Numbered from the stretch's first letter, positions 33,981 through 43,838 are shown. The stretch is DNA of 64,000 nucleotides from Caldilineaceae bacterium (GCA_026645575.1 JAPKMW010000015.1:1-64000); one strand, 5' to 3'. Notes: generated from the sequence alone by a model not told the origin. Numbers and translations: made by a program.

Positions 33981-35552
33981 ATGCCTAAGCCAGTGCAAGC
34001 CAGTACCTATACCTTTCGCAACATTATTGAAGGCAACTTTTTGTATGTTGATAAGACGCGCTATCTTTATGAGTTGGTACGTCCTGGGACGGGTATCCAT
34101 TTCTTGGCGCGCCCACGCCGCTTTGGCAAGAGCTTGATGATCTCGACCCTAGAAGAGATCTTTCTCGGCAATCGTGAACTCTTCAAAGGCTTGTGGATCG
34201 ACAGCAGCGATTAAGATTGGCAACCGCATCCGGTGATCAGAATTGATTTTAGCGCTAATGCTGTGAGCAGTGCTGCCAATTTGATACAGGTGATCGATTA
34301 TTATATTGAAGGCATTGCCCAGCATTATGGTGTAACCTTACGTGGCTTTGATTATCAAACGCGCTTTGGCAATCTGATTGAGCAATTGGCGCAGCGCGGC
34401 AAGAAAGTGGTCATCTTAATTGATGAGTATGACAAACCAATTATTGACAATTTGACGAACTTGCCCCAAGCGACTGCCATCCGCGATACGCTCAAGAATT
34501 TCTATACCATTATCAAAGCGATGGATCGCTACTTACGCTTTGTCTTTATTACCGGGATCAGCAAGTTTAGCAAAGTGGGCATCTTTTCGGCCATGAACAA
34601 CTTGGATGATCTGACCATGGATCCCCGCTTTGCAACAGCCTTAGGCATTACTGAAGATGAATTACGCTCAAATTTTGCTGAACATTTACCACTCTTGGCC
34701 CAGCAAGAGCGGACGGATGTCGACGGCCTGCTCCAACAAATCCGTGATTGGTACGACGGCTTCTGCTTTGTGCGCAACTGTCAGAGCGTCTATAACCCCT
34801 ATTCAACGTTAGTCTTGTTCAATAAAGGACAATTTTCTAACTATTGGTTTGAAACTGGCACGCCCACTTTTCTGATTAAGTTGATTAAATCCCGTAACTA
34901 TGACATTCAGCCTTTTGACCAACTCGAAGTGCCGGAGTTGACCTTTAGCACCTTTGAAATTGAGAGCTTGGAGCTAGTTCCGCTCTTGTTCCAAACGGGC
35001 TATCTGACGATTAAAGGCTTTCGGGTTGATAAATTTGGTGAAATGTACACGCTTTCCTACCCGAATTATGAGGTGAAGAATTCTTTTTTGTCCCGCCTGT
35101 TGAGTGCGTATGATGAAATTGAAGTCGCGCTCTCTGAAAGTCATGTGCGTCGCTTGCTCTATGCGTTGGACAGCCATAACTTGCCCCAATTTTTTGAGGT
35201 TTTGTCGGTCTTCTTTGCCAATGTTGATTATACCCTTTATCTTAACAATGAAAAATATTACCAGACCATCTTTTATCTCATCTTTAAATTAATGGGGCTG
35301 CGCGCTGAGGCCGCAGTACATACCAATCAGGGGCGAATTGATGCTGTGGTCGAACTCGACCATTACATCTTTTTGTTTGAATTTAAGTTAAATAAAAGTG
35401 CCGACGAAGCGTTGCAACAGATCAAAGATCATGACTATGCCCGCAAATATCGCTTTGCGGGGAAACCGTTGACCCTGATCGGCGCTAATTTTGATACAGC
35501 CAAGCGGAAAGTAAGCGAATGGAAACAGGAGCAGGAGCCTGTACAGCAGTAA
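33981..35552 (+). pseudogene. AAA-ATPase/PD-(D/E)XK nuclease gene interrupted by an in-frame stop
   Basis: The frame runs from ATG 33981 to 35552 but holds one TAA at 34212-34214. Upstream is the N-terminus of an AAA-ATPase-like protein (FLYVDKTRYLYEL, P-loop RPRRFGKSLM). Downstream, in the same frame, it continues DWQPHPVIRIDFS and includes Walker B VVILIDEYDKPI and a C-terminal nuclease motif (GRIDAVVE and FLFEFKLN). Family members usually have Tyr or similar before DW, so TAT or TAC to TAA is the likely change. The rest is intact, so this is recent decay, programmed readthrough or an error. The gene is AT-rich. Confidence 0.85.
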
Positions 35553-35557
35553 CGCAT

Positions 35558-38449
35558 TTACCCCTGATGCCCCATCCGCAATGTCGTAAAGAGCCGCATC
35601 GTCAACGCTCGTGTCATCACCAGCAGTTCTGATAGAATCATCAACCCAGCGAAGATCAAGCCCAGCGTTGTCGTGGCATCCTCGGCGATAATGGGCAGCA
35701 GCGGCGGCAACGGGGCGCCGGCGCCTTCGGGAATGCGGAAGAAGGGGGCAAAGAACTCCGCGGTGTACAAGCCGATGAGCGACCCAACCACCGCACCATA
35801 GATCGTCAACATCCCGTACTCCAACACCACCTGGACGAGGACCTGACCACGCCACAACCCAATCGCCCGCATGACGCCAAATTGATAGAGCCGCTCCTGC
35901 AACGACGCATAGTTATGCACCAGCAGCGCCAACATCGCCATCACCGTCGCCGCCAAGAAGCCGACCGAGAGGGTGCCAAAGATGCCCACCCGCTCCATTT
36001 TGGCCTGGTCGGTGGCAATGGTGGCACGGGCGTCGCGCGGTAAGGTTGGTTCGACGCCGGTGGTTTTGACTTGCTGGAAGAGTGCTTTGCCGTCGGCGTT
36101 GGCTTGGGTACGCAGCCAGATATAATGCTCAAACTCGGCGCCGGATTGGGTGTAGAGATGCTCCAGATTGCCAATGATCACAGCTTCGTCACTTTGGACG
36201 GTGGGGAAGTAGCGGTAGATCCCGGCCACACGGAAGGCGCCGGTGTAGGCGATGCCGTCGGCCAGCCGCACACTCATGTTAAATTGGTCGCCGATGCGCA
36301 AGGTCATGGCTTGCAAAAACTCGCGCGTCACCAAGACATTTTCCGGGGCCAATGCGAGTCGGTTCATCAATGCCCCTAGCGGTTCATCGGCAAAATCGGC
36401 ACGGAACCAGGCCACGGTGCTGAAATCAACCCGATCCAGCGCCAACATGCGCCCTCTGATCTCACCGCTGGCGGGATTAGGAATGCGCACTTGATAATCG
36501 CCAACGCGGGTTGCTGCGCTCACGCCAGGCAGGGCAGCAAAGGTGTCTTTGGGCGGGATCAAGCTTTCGGTGCGTAATTCATCGCTACTGCCGCCTCCAC
36601 CGCCTCCTTCCCCTTCCGGCGGTTCGATGTAGGGCAAAAACGAGGCGTCGGCGCCAATCCGATAGTAGACTTGGTCAATCAACCACTGATCCAGACTTTC
36701 CGCCATCGACCGGGTGTAAATGCCCATCGCCAGCGCCACAATCACCAGTAGCAGCGGGTTGACATAGCTCTGGCTATTCCGCCCCAACTGACGCAAGGCC
36801 AGGTGTAAAGTCAGCCAGGGGGTGCGCGAGGCAATCAGGTCAAAAAAGCGCAACAGCCAGGGAAAGAAGCGCATACTCAACAAGGTTACGCACAAGATAA
36901 AAAGGGTCGGGGCCAGGACGAGCAGCGGGTCTTGAAAGAGTTGCGCCGCGCTCTCTTCGGGGCTGGTAATGCCAAAAGGACCACGTGTGACGGGGATGCC
37001 GGTTGCCAGGGTGCCTTGCTGCGCCAACTGTTGGTAGACATAGTAGGTAGGGAGGATCAGAATAAAGTCGAGATAAACCCGTTGCCAGAAGGGCGCCCGT
37101 AAGGCGCGCGCCCCTTCCCGCGCCTGTTCGACTACGCTTTGGCGTGCCGCCTGAATAGTGGGCGCAATGCGGGACAGCAATGCCACTGCCAGGGCAATTC
37201 CGATCAGGGTAAAATCAAGTCCTTGCAAAGAGACGGGCAATGGAGGGCGGTCGGTAAAGGCTAGAAAACTGGCGGTCTGTCCCATCCAGCGGGCAATGCC
37301 CATGCCAAAGAGGATGCCCAACGGGGTCCCGATCAGAAAGAGAACGAACTCTTCCAGCAGCGTAAGCCCTAGAATACTGCCTAAGTTCATGCCACGACTA
37401 ACCAGCAGTGCCGTCTCCCGCTGCTGCCAACGCACAATGATCAGGGAGATTTGCAAGAGAAAATAGAGCAGGAAAGCCAGTGCGGGAATGTTAAAACCGA
37501 GCAACACCAAGGTCAGCTTGGATTGGCGCCCGACAAACTCCTTGAGTGGATCAAGTGGTGACACATCGAGGCGCGCCCCCGGCATGTAGCGATTCACCAC
37601 CGTCATCCCCTGCTCAAAACCGATGGCGTAGTCGGTGGCATATTTGGGGTTGAGCGGCTGGTCATCCAAAATGAGATGCCAGTTGACAAAGCCCGATTTG
37701 GCCGGCAGCATTGGGTCCATAAATTGGAGATAGCCGGTGCGTGTCACCAGCAGCGCCGTGCGCAACGTCGTGTCGGGGTTGGAAAACCAGAAAGTGTCGG
37801 TAATATCTTTGGCCTGCCAGAGACCGCGAATGTAAATTTTGCGCGGCGCCGTGCGCAGGTTGATCGTCACCTGATAGCGTTCACCGACGCGAATGCCCAT
37901 CTCCTCGGCCAGCCGCGTGTGCATCCAGACATCCAGCGTTTCAGCGTCCACCGGATCGTACATACCCACGGGCTCGCCGCTCACCACCGTCAAATGTTCC
38001 GCTACCTCGGCAATATAGACCACATTTACCGTGTTGAGGAACGATTTGTTGGCCCCGTAGCGTGCATCATCGGGCATAGGCACCAACATGAGGCCGCCGC
38101 TTTCGATCTGGACGCCCAACCGTTTCAGCGGCAGCCCGATCTCGTCGGCCAAGGTGCCGCCAATGCTTTGGCCCACATTCTCGGCATCGATCAACGATAC
38201 CGGTTTGCGTGACGATGGCTGAAAATAGACGCGCATGGAGAAAGGAATGCGCCCGGTCGTCCGGCTCAGGTCATCCAACTCTTGCAGCAAAATGACGCGA
38301 TCGACCGCCTGGCTAAAAAAGCCGGCGCTGCTCAGTAAACCCACCGCCAGCACAATGCCAACCAACGCTAAAATCGTTAAAGTTGGTCGGTGGGCTAATC
38401 GCTGATAAGTTAAACGACAAAGATCAAAAGCGAGACGTAAACGACGCAT
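35558..38449 (-). CDS. Large FtsX-like ABC permease
   Basis: Start set at ATG 38449 (MRRLRLAFDLCRLTYQRLA); the longer frame to 38515 would translate a heptamer repeat. About 963 residues with an N-terminal helix, a large extracytoplasmic MacB-like domain, a central set of helices (LTLVLLGFNIPALAFLLYF, ISLIIVRWQQRETALL), a second periplasmic block with a Gly-rich GEGGGGGGSS loop, and C-terminal FtsX helices (FGVMRAIGLWRGQVL). Such permeases work with an ATPase in lipid, lipoprotein or peptide export, but none is adjacent. It converges on the interrupted nuclease gene, 5 bp apart. Confidence 0.85.
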   Translation of the reverse strand: MRRLRLAFDLCRLTYQRLAHRPTLTILALVGIVLAVGLLSSAGFFSQAVDRVILLQELDDLSRTTGRIPFSMRVYFQPSSRKPVSLIDAENVGQSIGGTLADEIGLPLKRLGVQIESGGLMLVPMPDDARYGANKSFLNTVNVVYIAEVAEHLTVVSGEPVGMYDPVDAETLDVWMHTRLAEEMGIRVGERYQVTINLRTAPRKIYIRGLWQAKDITDTFWFSNPDTTLRTALLVTRTGYLQFMDPMLPAKSGFVNWHLILDDQPLNPKYATDYAIGFEQGMTVVNRYMPGARLDVSPLDPLKEFVGRQSKLTLVLLGFNIPALAFLLYFLLQISLIIVRWQQRETALLVSRGMNLGSILGLTLLEEFVLFLIGTPLGILFGMGIARWMGQTASFLAFTDRPPLPVSLQGLDFTLIGIALAVALLSRIAPTIQAARQSVVEQAREGARALRAPFWQRVYLDFILILPTYYVYQQLAQQGTLATGIPVTRGPFGITSPEESAAQLFQDPLLVLAPTLFILCVTLLSMRFFPWLLRFFDLIASRTPWLTLHLALRQLGRNSQSYVNPLLLVIVALAMGIYTRSMAESLDQWLIDQVYYRIGADASFLPYIEPPEGEGGGGGGSSDELRTESLIPPKDTFAALPGVSAATRVGDYQVRIPNPASGEIRGRMLALDRVDFSTVAWFRADFADEPLGALMNRLALAPENVLVTREFLQAMTLRIGDQFNMSVRLADGIAYTGAFRVAGIYRYFPTVQSDEAVIIGNLEHLYTQSGAEFEHYIWLRTQANADGKALFQQVKTTGVEPTLPRDARATIATDQAKMERVGIFGTLSVGFLAATVMAMLALLVHNYASLQERLYQFGVMRAIGLWRGQVLVQVVLEYGMLTIYGAVVGSLIGLYTAEFFAPFFRIPEGAGAPLPPLLPIIAEDATTTLGLIFAGLMILSELLVMTRALTMRLFTTLRMGHQG

Positions 38450-38454
38450 GGAAA

Positions 38455-38541
38455 TTTTAGATGTTGGATTTAGGATTTTAGATTTTAGATTTGGCGTGTC
38501 GTATAGAACAATCAAAAATCCAAAATCTAAAATCTAAAATT
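38455..38541. repeat. GATTTTA-type heptamer hairpin
   Basis: The arm at 38455-38502 contains tandem GATTTTA/GGATTTA units. The reverse arm at 38513-38541 carries the complementary TAAAATC/AAAATCC units. They form an AT-rich stem of about 27 bp with register ambiguity. It lies between the permease start and the PhyH stop (both minus strand). Confidence 0.75.
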
Positions 38542-39331
38542 ATTCTTGGGTTGGATAGACGCGAGGGAAGGCTTTGCCGTGCATCTTTTCGCCGTCAGCC
38601 ACTTCGACAAAAGGTTTCATCGGGTGGTTGCCGGCGGCGACAAAGCGCGCATCTTGGGTCATATAGTGCAACGCAATGGCGCGGCGGGGGCGACCACTGG
38701 TGTTGGCGTGGGAGCCGTGCCAAGTCAACGCATGGTGATAATGCACTTCACCGCGTTTGACCGGACAGCGCACCACCTGGATCGCACGATCCTGGAAGCG
38801 GTTGGGCATATCCTCGTAATTTTTCAGGGTATGGAGAAAGTTGATCTGATCGCCCCAGAGATGCGACCCTGGCACCATGCTCATACAACCGTTGTCTTCA
38901 TCGGCGTCATCCAGCGCTACCCAAGCGGTCACTTCGGTCATCGGTGCAATAATCGGCCAGTAGGGTGCATCCTGATGCCACATGTTGACGCCGCCAATCG
39001 CCGGTGGTTTGTACTGGATCTGATCGTGCCAGATGCGCAGTTCGGTGGCGTTGGTCAACTGGGCAAGACCTTTGGTAATCTTCTCGTGGGCAATCAAGTG
39101 GTGAAACGGCTCACTTGCCATCCAAATGTTGACAATCTGCCAAACCGGAGCGGCGTCACTGCGTCCCAGGTTGCGCACCAAGACTGGTTGCGGAATGTCT
39201 GTTCGTTCCCGTTCGTCGATCACCCGCATTGTCTCCGCCCGTAGCGCCTCGACCTCATCATCGGTCAGCACTTGCCCGCCATTGACATAGCCATTGGCCT
39301 TAAAAAAGTCGATCTGTTCCTCTGTTAACAT
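38540..39331 (-). CDS. Phytanoyl-CoA dioxygenase family protein (second copy)
   Basis: Start at ATG 39331, preceded by AAGGAGAAAG; the extension to 39397 is not supported. The 263-residue protein starts MLTEEQIDFFKANGYV. It has the HxD motif in NMWHQDAPYWP and the distal His with Arg in WHGSHANTSGRPRRA. It resembles the PhyH at 27225 only at family level. It is divergent from the IclR regulator gene, so both may respond to the same inducer. Substrate unknown; some relatives modify sugars or lipids. Confidence 0.87.
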   Translation of the reverse strand: MLTEEQIDFFKANGYVNGGQVLTDDEVEALRAETMRVIDERERTDIPQPVLVRNLGRSDAAPVWQIVNIWMASEPFHHLIAHEKITKGLAQLTNATELRIWHDQIQYKPPAIGGVNMWHQDAPYWPIIAPMTEVTAWVALDDADEDNGCMSMVPGSHLWGDQINFLHTLKNYEDMPNRFQDRAIQVVRCPVKRGEVHYHHALTWHGSHANTSGRPRRAIALHYMTQDARFVAAGNHPMKPFVEVADGEKMHGKAFPRVYPTQE

Positions 39332-39604
39332 GTACTTTCTCCTTGATAAACTGATTGTAATGTGTATTGCATGAGAATACCAAAATTCTATCATCACTAT
39401 GAAAATTCACGCGAAACGGATTTGACAGAGCGCGACGAATCGCATACACTTGCATTCAAATACGTGAATTGTATTTTCCCTGCTGAATCAGCGTTTACCA
39501 ACAAACCAATTTTTTTATCAAAATTTTTGCCGGCCAGAGAAGCTTTGCTCCCTAGAGTGCTTTGTCACGAAGCCCTAGCCGGTGATCAAGCGTTCAACCG
39601 GTTC
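39332..39604. other. Region between divergent PhyH and IclR genes
   Basis: About 270 bp. The IclR reading frame stays open upstream to 39362, but the encoded residues have no family character. The region most likely holds the divergent promoters and the IclR operator. No strong palindrome was recognised. Confidence 0.35.
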
Positions 39605-40432
39605 ATGGATGAAAAGCGCCCGGCGCCAACGGTGCCCGCAGTCGAACGAGCGATTGAGCTATTGCAAGTGCTGGCGCGCGCCGGCAAACCGCTCATGCTC
39701 TCCGAACTGAGTGAATTGACGGCGGCTTCGCGCAGCACCGCCTTTAACACCCTGGCGACCTTGCACCGCTATGGCTTTGTCGAAAAAGATGAACGGTACA
39801 AAACCTATCGACTGGGTTTGGGCCTCTTTGAACTAGGCCGCGCCTATCTTGATCAGGTGAGTTTGGTGCCGGCCTTTAATCACTATGCACGGGAAGTGGT
39901 GGAGCGTTGCGCCGAAACCGTAAAATTAGTGATTCGGGATGGCTGTGATGTCGTTTATCTGGCGGCTCAGGAAGGTCCGCATTCGGTGCGGCTGGTCGCC
40001 CTGGTCGGTAGCCGGCGCCCGGCACATGTGACCGCCGTTGGCAAAGTACTCCTCGCCCAGCTTCCTGAAGCCGAGTTGATTGATCTCTACCGTGACTATT
40101 CCTTTGTAAAACCAACCCCGGCAGCGATTGATAGTCTGGTTGGGTTACAAGCGGCATTGGCAACGGTGTATGTTGAACAGATTGCGTATGACCTACAAGA
40201 ATCATCGATTGGTGTGAACTGTGTTGCCGCCCCCATTCGTGATGAAAGCGGTCAGGTCATCGCCGCCATGAGCATCGGCGTCCCCCATGACCGTTGGAGC
40301 GCAAGTCGCAAACTTGAACTCACCGCTTTGATCCAACAATCTGCCACCAAACTTTCGCAGGCGTTGGGGTGGCGCGGTGAGTTGACAGGCGTATTCACCC
40401 AAAATGGTATTGCCAAGAGATTGAGGGAGTAA
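39605..40432 (+). CDS. IclR-family transcriptional regulator
   Basis: Start chosen at ATG 39605 (MDEKRPAPTVPAVERAIELL), giving 275 residues, normal for IclR. The longer frame adds 81 residues unlike the family. The N-terminal winged helix is ALAG-free but clear (PLMLSELSELTAASRSTAFN, then LHRYGFVEKDERYKTYRLG). The C-terminal effector domain has VTAVGKVLLAQLPE and NCVAAPIRDESGQVIAAMS. IclR proteins sense aromatic or sugar-acid metabolites and regulate adjacent catabolic operons. It directly precedes the ABC transporter and DHA-kinase locus, which it probably controls. Confidence 0.88.
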   Translation: MDEKRPAPTVPAVERAIELLQVLARAGKPLMLSELSELTAASRSTAFNTLATLHRYGFVEKDERYKTYRLGLGLFELGRAYLDQVSLVPAFNHYAREVVERCAETVKLVIRDGCDVVYLAAQEGPHSVRLVALVGSRRPAHVTAVGKVLLAQLPEAELIDLYRDYSFVKPTPAAIDSLVGLQAALATVYVEQIAYDLQESSIGVNCVAAPIRDESGQVIAAMSIGVPHDRWSASRKLELTALIQQSATKLSQALGWRGELTGVFTQNGIAKRLRE

Positions 40433-40440
40433 GAGATTCA

Positions 40441-40540
40441 GGACACAGAGTTCGCAAAGAAGACACAGAGATGCACAGGGAAAAACTTCACGGATCTCCT
40501 CTGGGCATCTCTATGAAATCTCAGCGTATCTCTGTGAAGT
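40441..40540. repeat. ACACAGAG-type repeat region
   Basis: ACACAGAG units at 40443-40450 and 40463-40470 face CATCTCT and CTCTGTG units at 40506-40534, forming a weak imperfect hairpin before the solute-binding protein gene. Repeats with this vocabulary are common in intergenic DNA of many environmental bacteria. Confidence 0.5.
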
Positions 40541-40622
40541 GAAACAGTTACCCAAATCGTTTAATTTCCATAATCTCTCGATCTCTTTCATCCTTTTATT
40601 TTGAACCAAAGGAGTCGGATAC

Positions 40623-42074
40623 ATGAAAGTAAAACATCTGTTGTCGATCATGGTCATCTTGTCGCTTTTATTGGCGGCTTGTGGCGGCGGCGCGCCGGCA
40701 GCCCAACCAGCAGCCGAAGCCCCGGCTGCGGAAGCGCCCGCCGAAGCAACCGAAGCCCCAGCAGAAGAAGCTGCGCCGGCTGAACCAGCCGCTGCTCCAG
40801 CCGAAGGCGCCGTCACCGAACTCAAGATCCTCTGGGCGCAATGGGACCCGGCGGATTACTTGCAGGAGATCGGCAACCTCTATGAAGAGCAGACCGGCAT
40901 CAAGGTCGAAGTGGTGCAGGAGCCGTGGGGCAGCTTCTATGATCGCGCCTTTACCGAATTTGCCGCCAAGGGCGATAGTTGGGACATGATCGTCGGCGAC
41001 AGCCAGTGGCTCGGTCAGGCCGCCACCCAGGGTCACTATGTGGACATCACCGAATTCCTCACCAGCAACGGCATTGACAAGACCGTCACCCCGGCCACGC
41101 TGACCTATTACGGCGAATACCCCACCGGCTCCGGCTCCTATTGGGCCTACCCGACCGAAGGTGACGCCGACGGCTGGGCCTACCGCAAAGATCTCTTTGA
41201 AAACCCGGATGAACAGGCCGCCTTCAAGGCCGAGTATGGCTATGACCTGGCTGTGCCGAAGACTTGGGCCGAGTTGATGGACATTGCCAAGTTCTTCACC
41301 CGCCCCGACGCCGACCCGGCCATGTATGGCGCGGCTATCTATACTCAAAAAGATTACGACGCCATCACCATGGGTTTTGAAAATGTGATGTTCAGCTTTG
41401 GCGCTGACTGGAAGAATGCCGAGACCAATGAAGTGTTGGGCATTGCCAACTCGCCGGAAGCCATTGCCGCGCTCGATTACTATCGTGAACTCTACCAATG
41501 TTGCAGCCCGCCAGGTCTGGGCAACGCCTTCTTCCAGGAGACCAACGACGCCCTGATCAACGGCCAGGTGGCGATGGCGATGAACTACTTTGCCTTCTTC
41601 CCGGCGCTGGCCAGCGAAGCGATCAACCCGCACGCCGCCAACACTGGCTACTTTGCCAACCCCGCCGGCCCCAATGGCGACCGCTTTGCCGCCTTGGGTG
41701 GTCAGGGCATCAGCGTTATTTCCTATGTCAGCCCGGAACGCCAAACTGCCGCGTTGGACTTTATCAAGTGGTTCGCCCAGGAAGAGATTCAGATGGAATG
41801 GGCGCTCTTTGGCGGCTACACCTGTAACATCAACGTTCTGGCTTCCCAAGAATTCCTGGACGTGGCCCCCTTCAACGCCGCCTTTGCCGAAACGATGCAG
41901 ATGGTCAAAGACTACTGGAATATTCCGATCTTCGCCCAGTTGCTCGAAGTCACCCAGCGGGAACTGAGCGGCTACATCGTGCCGGAAACGGTCGAAGGCA
42001 CAGCCGAAGAAGCCCTCACCCGCATGGCGGAAGAACATGACAAGATCCTGCGGGAGAATGGGTTTATTAAGTAA
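40623..42074 (+). CDS. Sugar ABC transporter substrate-binding lipoprotein (family 1)
   Basis: A 483-residue protein. The signal peptide ends in LLLAAC with lipidated Cys at residue 20. An Ala/Glu/Pro linker follows to about residue 65, then a full family-1 solute-binding fold (LKILWAQWDPADYLQE, YEEQTGIKVEV, DGWAYRKDLFE, FIKWFAQEEIQ). It binds an unknown sugar or sugar derivative outside the membrane. The partner permeases begin at 43839, separated by an esterase gene and a small two-gene cassette that look inserted. Start: ATG with AAAGGAG upstream. Confidence 0.92.
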   Translation: MKVKHLLSIMVILSLLLAACGGGAPAAQPAAEAPAAEAPAEATEAPAEEAAPAEPAAAPAEGAVTELKILWAQWDPADYLQEIGNLYEEQTGIKVEVVQEPWGSFYDRAFTEFAAKGDSWDMIVGDSQWLGQAATQGHYVDITEFLTSNGIDKTVTPATLTYYGEYPTGSGSYWAYPTEGDADGWAYRKDLFENPDEQAAFKAEYGYDLAVPKTWAELMDIAKFFTRPDADPAMYGAAIYTQKDYDAITMGFENVMFSFGADWKNAETNEVLGIANSPEAIAALDYYRELYQCCSPPGLGNAFFQETNDALINGQVAMAMNYFAFFPALASEAINPHAANTGYFANPAGPNGDRFAALGGQGISVISYVSPERQTAALDFIKWFAQEEIQMEWALFGGYTCNINVLASQEFLDVAPFNAAFAETMQMVKDYWNIPIFAQLLEVTQRELSGYIVPETVEGTAEEALTRMAEEHDKILRENGFIK

Positions 42075-42103
42075 CTGAGAGATTGAGAGACTAAGAGATT
42101 TGC

Positions 42104-42178
42104 CGCAATCGTAGGTGCGGTTTGTAACCGCATGAGTTTACTGGACGCATCTAGTTACAAACTGCACCTACGATTGCG
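42104..42178. repeat. 25-bp inverted repeat before the esterase gene
   Basis: Arms 42104-42128 and 42154-42178 pair at 24 of 25 positions around a 25-nt loop. The arm includes GCAATCGTAGGTGCGGTTTG. An octamer-like AGAGATTG tract (42078-42100), related to the hairpin at 62199-62281, precedes it. The position at the junction between the binding-protein gene and an AT-rich insert is notable. Confidence 0.8.
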
Positions 42179-42217
42179 AAAAGACCTTCTCCTCTTCAAG
42201 GACGACGAGAGAGTTTT

Positions 42218-43042
42218 ATGAAAAATTTACAACTTGCAACGATTCCTGCCACGGATGCTTGTCTAGTTCAGGCTTCAAATATCGATCAGGAATTTCTTAT
42301 TTCGGTTGCATTACCGTATCACTATAATGATAATACAGACAAAACATACCCTGTGATCTATATTTTGGATGGCAACTGGTACTTTGGCATGGTTGTAGAT
42401 ATGGTACGCGTCATGAATATCCGAGTACCATTTTGCAATGAATTACCTGATGCGATTATTGTCGCAATTGGGTATCCATATTGCGAATCTCTTGAGGAAA
42501 CACAGCTACAAATTCTGCATAGGCGGGTTCGTGACTTTACGCCGACTAGGGATGTAGACTCAGAAAATTGGATGCGTAGCACTTTCCCAACTGACGATCC
42601 TGTGCCATCAGGCGGTGGGGATAATTTCCTAGAGTTCATCAAAAATGAACTCATACCACTAATCGAGTCCAAATATCGCGCCGACACCAAGAGTCGCATT
42701 TTATTAGGACATTCCCTGGGTGGTTTTTTTGCACTTCATACTGCATTCAAGTACCCAAATTTGTTTAATAAATATGTGGTGGTAAGCCCTGCATTGAACC
42801 CTGTACGTGAGCAGTATTTATCTGATATTAATACAAATCTTCCTGTCCGAATATTTTTAGCAGCCGGCTCTTCTGAACTAGCTTCTGAAGGAGACCATGC
42901 TCAATTTCGTCGGATTGCACAATTGCTTGAAAAACGCTTGTCAGAAGAATTTAAGCTAACTGAGTGCATATTCCCGAATCTTACTCACTGTGCAGTGGTT
43001 GCTCCTGCTTTTCAGGCGGGCTTGGTATCGGTTATGTCTTGA
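42218..43042 (+). CDS. Alpha/beta-hydrolase esterase (Fes/IroE-like)
   Basis: A 274-residue protein with an esterase fold: KTYPVIYILDGNWYFG, the nucleophile elbow LLGHSLGGFFAL, VVSPALNP and a C-terminal NLTHCAVV histidine. Family members hydrolyse trilactone or other esters. The gene is noticeably AT-richer than the flanking transporter genes and uses different codons (many TTA, ATA, AAT). This suggests recent acquisition and insertion between the binding protein and permease genes. Start: ATG 42218 with GACGAGAGAG upstream. Confidence 0.82.
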   Translation: MKNLQLATIPATDACLVQASNIDQEFLISVALPYHYNDNTDKTYPVIYILDGNWYFGMVVDMVRVMNIRVPFCNELPDAIIVAIGYPYCESLEETQLQILHRRVRDFTPTRDVDSENWMRSTFPTDDPVPSGGGDNFLEFIKNELIPLIESKYRADTKSRILLGHSLGGFFALHTAFKYPNLFNKYVVVSPALNPVREQYLSDINTNLPVRIFLAAGSSELASEGDHAQFRRIAQLLEKRLSEEFKLTECIFPNLTHCAVVAPAFQAGLVSVMS

Positions 43043-43188
43043 CTCAGTTCCCTATACCGTTACTTTCCTCGTCTCGAAGTTGATTCGTTAGCAATGCTGT
43101 GTGCTCTCTTCTGCGCCTTATGTGTTGTTCTGTGACACTCAAGATCATGCCGCTGACTTTGGATCTGGATAGTGACTTATTTTTCTGC

Positions 43189-43194
43189 TATAAT
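43189..43194 (+). promoter_or_regulatory. Candidate -10 box for the DUF4160/DUF2442 pair
   Basis: A perfect TATAAT lies 62 bp before the DUF4160 start codon. The best -35 partner 17 bp upstream is poor (TGGATA), so this is only a possible promoter. It would let the inserted pair be expressed independently of the surrounding operon. Confidence 0.3.
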
Positions 43195-43255
43195 GAAGCT
43201 ATCATTACCTACTATACTCTCTGCTAGTGATTGAGAACGGTTGAAAACATGAGCT

Positions 43256-43513
43256 ATGCCAACTTTGTCAAAGTTCTACGGCATTAAGATTACGATGAAC
43301 TATAATGATCATTTGCCGCCGCATTTTCATGCAGAGTATCAGGAGTATGAAACCACCATTGAGATTGCGACCGGTGGTGTCACGGGGAAAATGCCAAGAC
43401 GAGCGTTGAGTTTGATTTGGGCTTGGTTGGATCAACATGAAGTTGAGTTACGGGAGAATTGGGAGCGGGCGCGTCGACGTCAGCCGCTTCAACCCATAGA
43501 CCCTTTGCCATGA
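43256..43513 (+). CDS. DUF4160 protein
   Basis: An 85-residue protein with the DUF4160 signature (FYGIKITMNYNDHLPPHFHAEY) and a C-terminal WAWLDQHEVELRENWERARR helix. DUF4160 genes are nearly always followed by DUF2442, as here. The pair behaves genomically like a toxin-antitoxin-type module, although its activity is unproven. The pair sits between transporter genes. Confidence 0.9.
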   Translation: MPTLSKFYGIKITMNYNDHLPPHFHAEYQEYETTIEIATGGVTGKMPRRALSLIWAWLDQHEVELRENWERARRRQPLQPIDPLP

Positions 43514-43521
43514 GGTGAGAG

Positions 43522-43791
43522 ATGTTTGTCCATGTCATTGCAGTCGAATACCTTGGTGAGTATCGGCTTTGGCTCCGCTTTAGCAATGGGGTTGAAGGCG
43601 TGGTTGACTTAGAATCTGAGTTATACGGTGAAGTCTTTCAGCCGTTACGCGACAAGACGTTGTTTCAGCAGGTATATCTGACAAGTCGCACCGTGGAGTG
43701 GCCAAATGGGGCTGACTTTGCGCCGGAATTTCTCTTGGAGCAGGTTCGCACGCCGCAGTCAACGGTGGAATCAACCCTCATCCCTGCCTAG
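43522..43791 (+). CDS. DUF2442 protein
   Basis: An 89-residue protein with the typical DUF2442 pattern: YLGEYRLWLRFSNGVEGVVD, then FQPLRDKTLFQQVYL and EWPNGADFAPEFLLEQV. It starts 8 bp after the DUF4160 stop with GGTGAGAG as ribosome-binding site, so the two are co-translated. It is a probable partner of DUF4160. No toxin motif is evident. Confidence 0.9.
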   Translation: MFVHVIAVEYLGEYRLWLRFSNGVEGVVDLESELYGEVFQPLRDKTLFQQVYLTSRTVEWPNGADFAPEFLLEQVRTPQSTVESTLIPA

Positions 43792-43838
43792 TCCGTATTG
43801 AGTAATTATGCTCTTAACCTTCATCATCTAACCATCTT

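Noticed and set aside
40668..42038. 456-codon minus-strand ORF opposite the solute-binding protein gene
   Set aside because: It is a shadow of a GC-rich gene with clear signal peptide and family motifs on the plus strand. The minus translation matches no family pattern.
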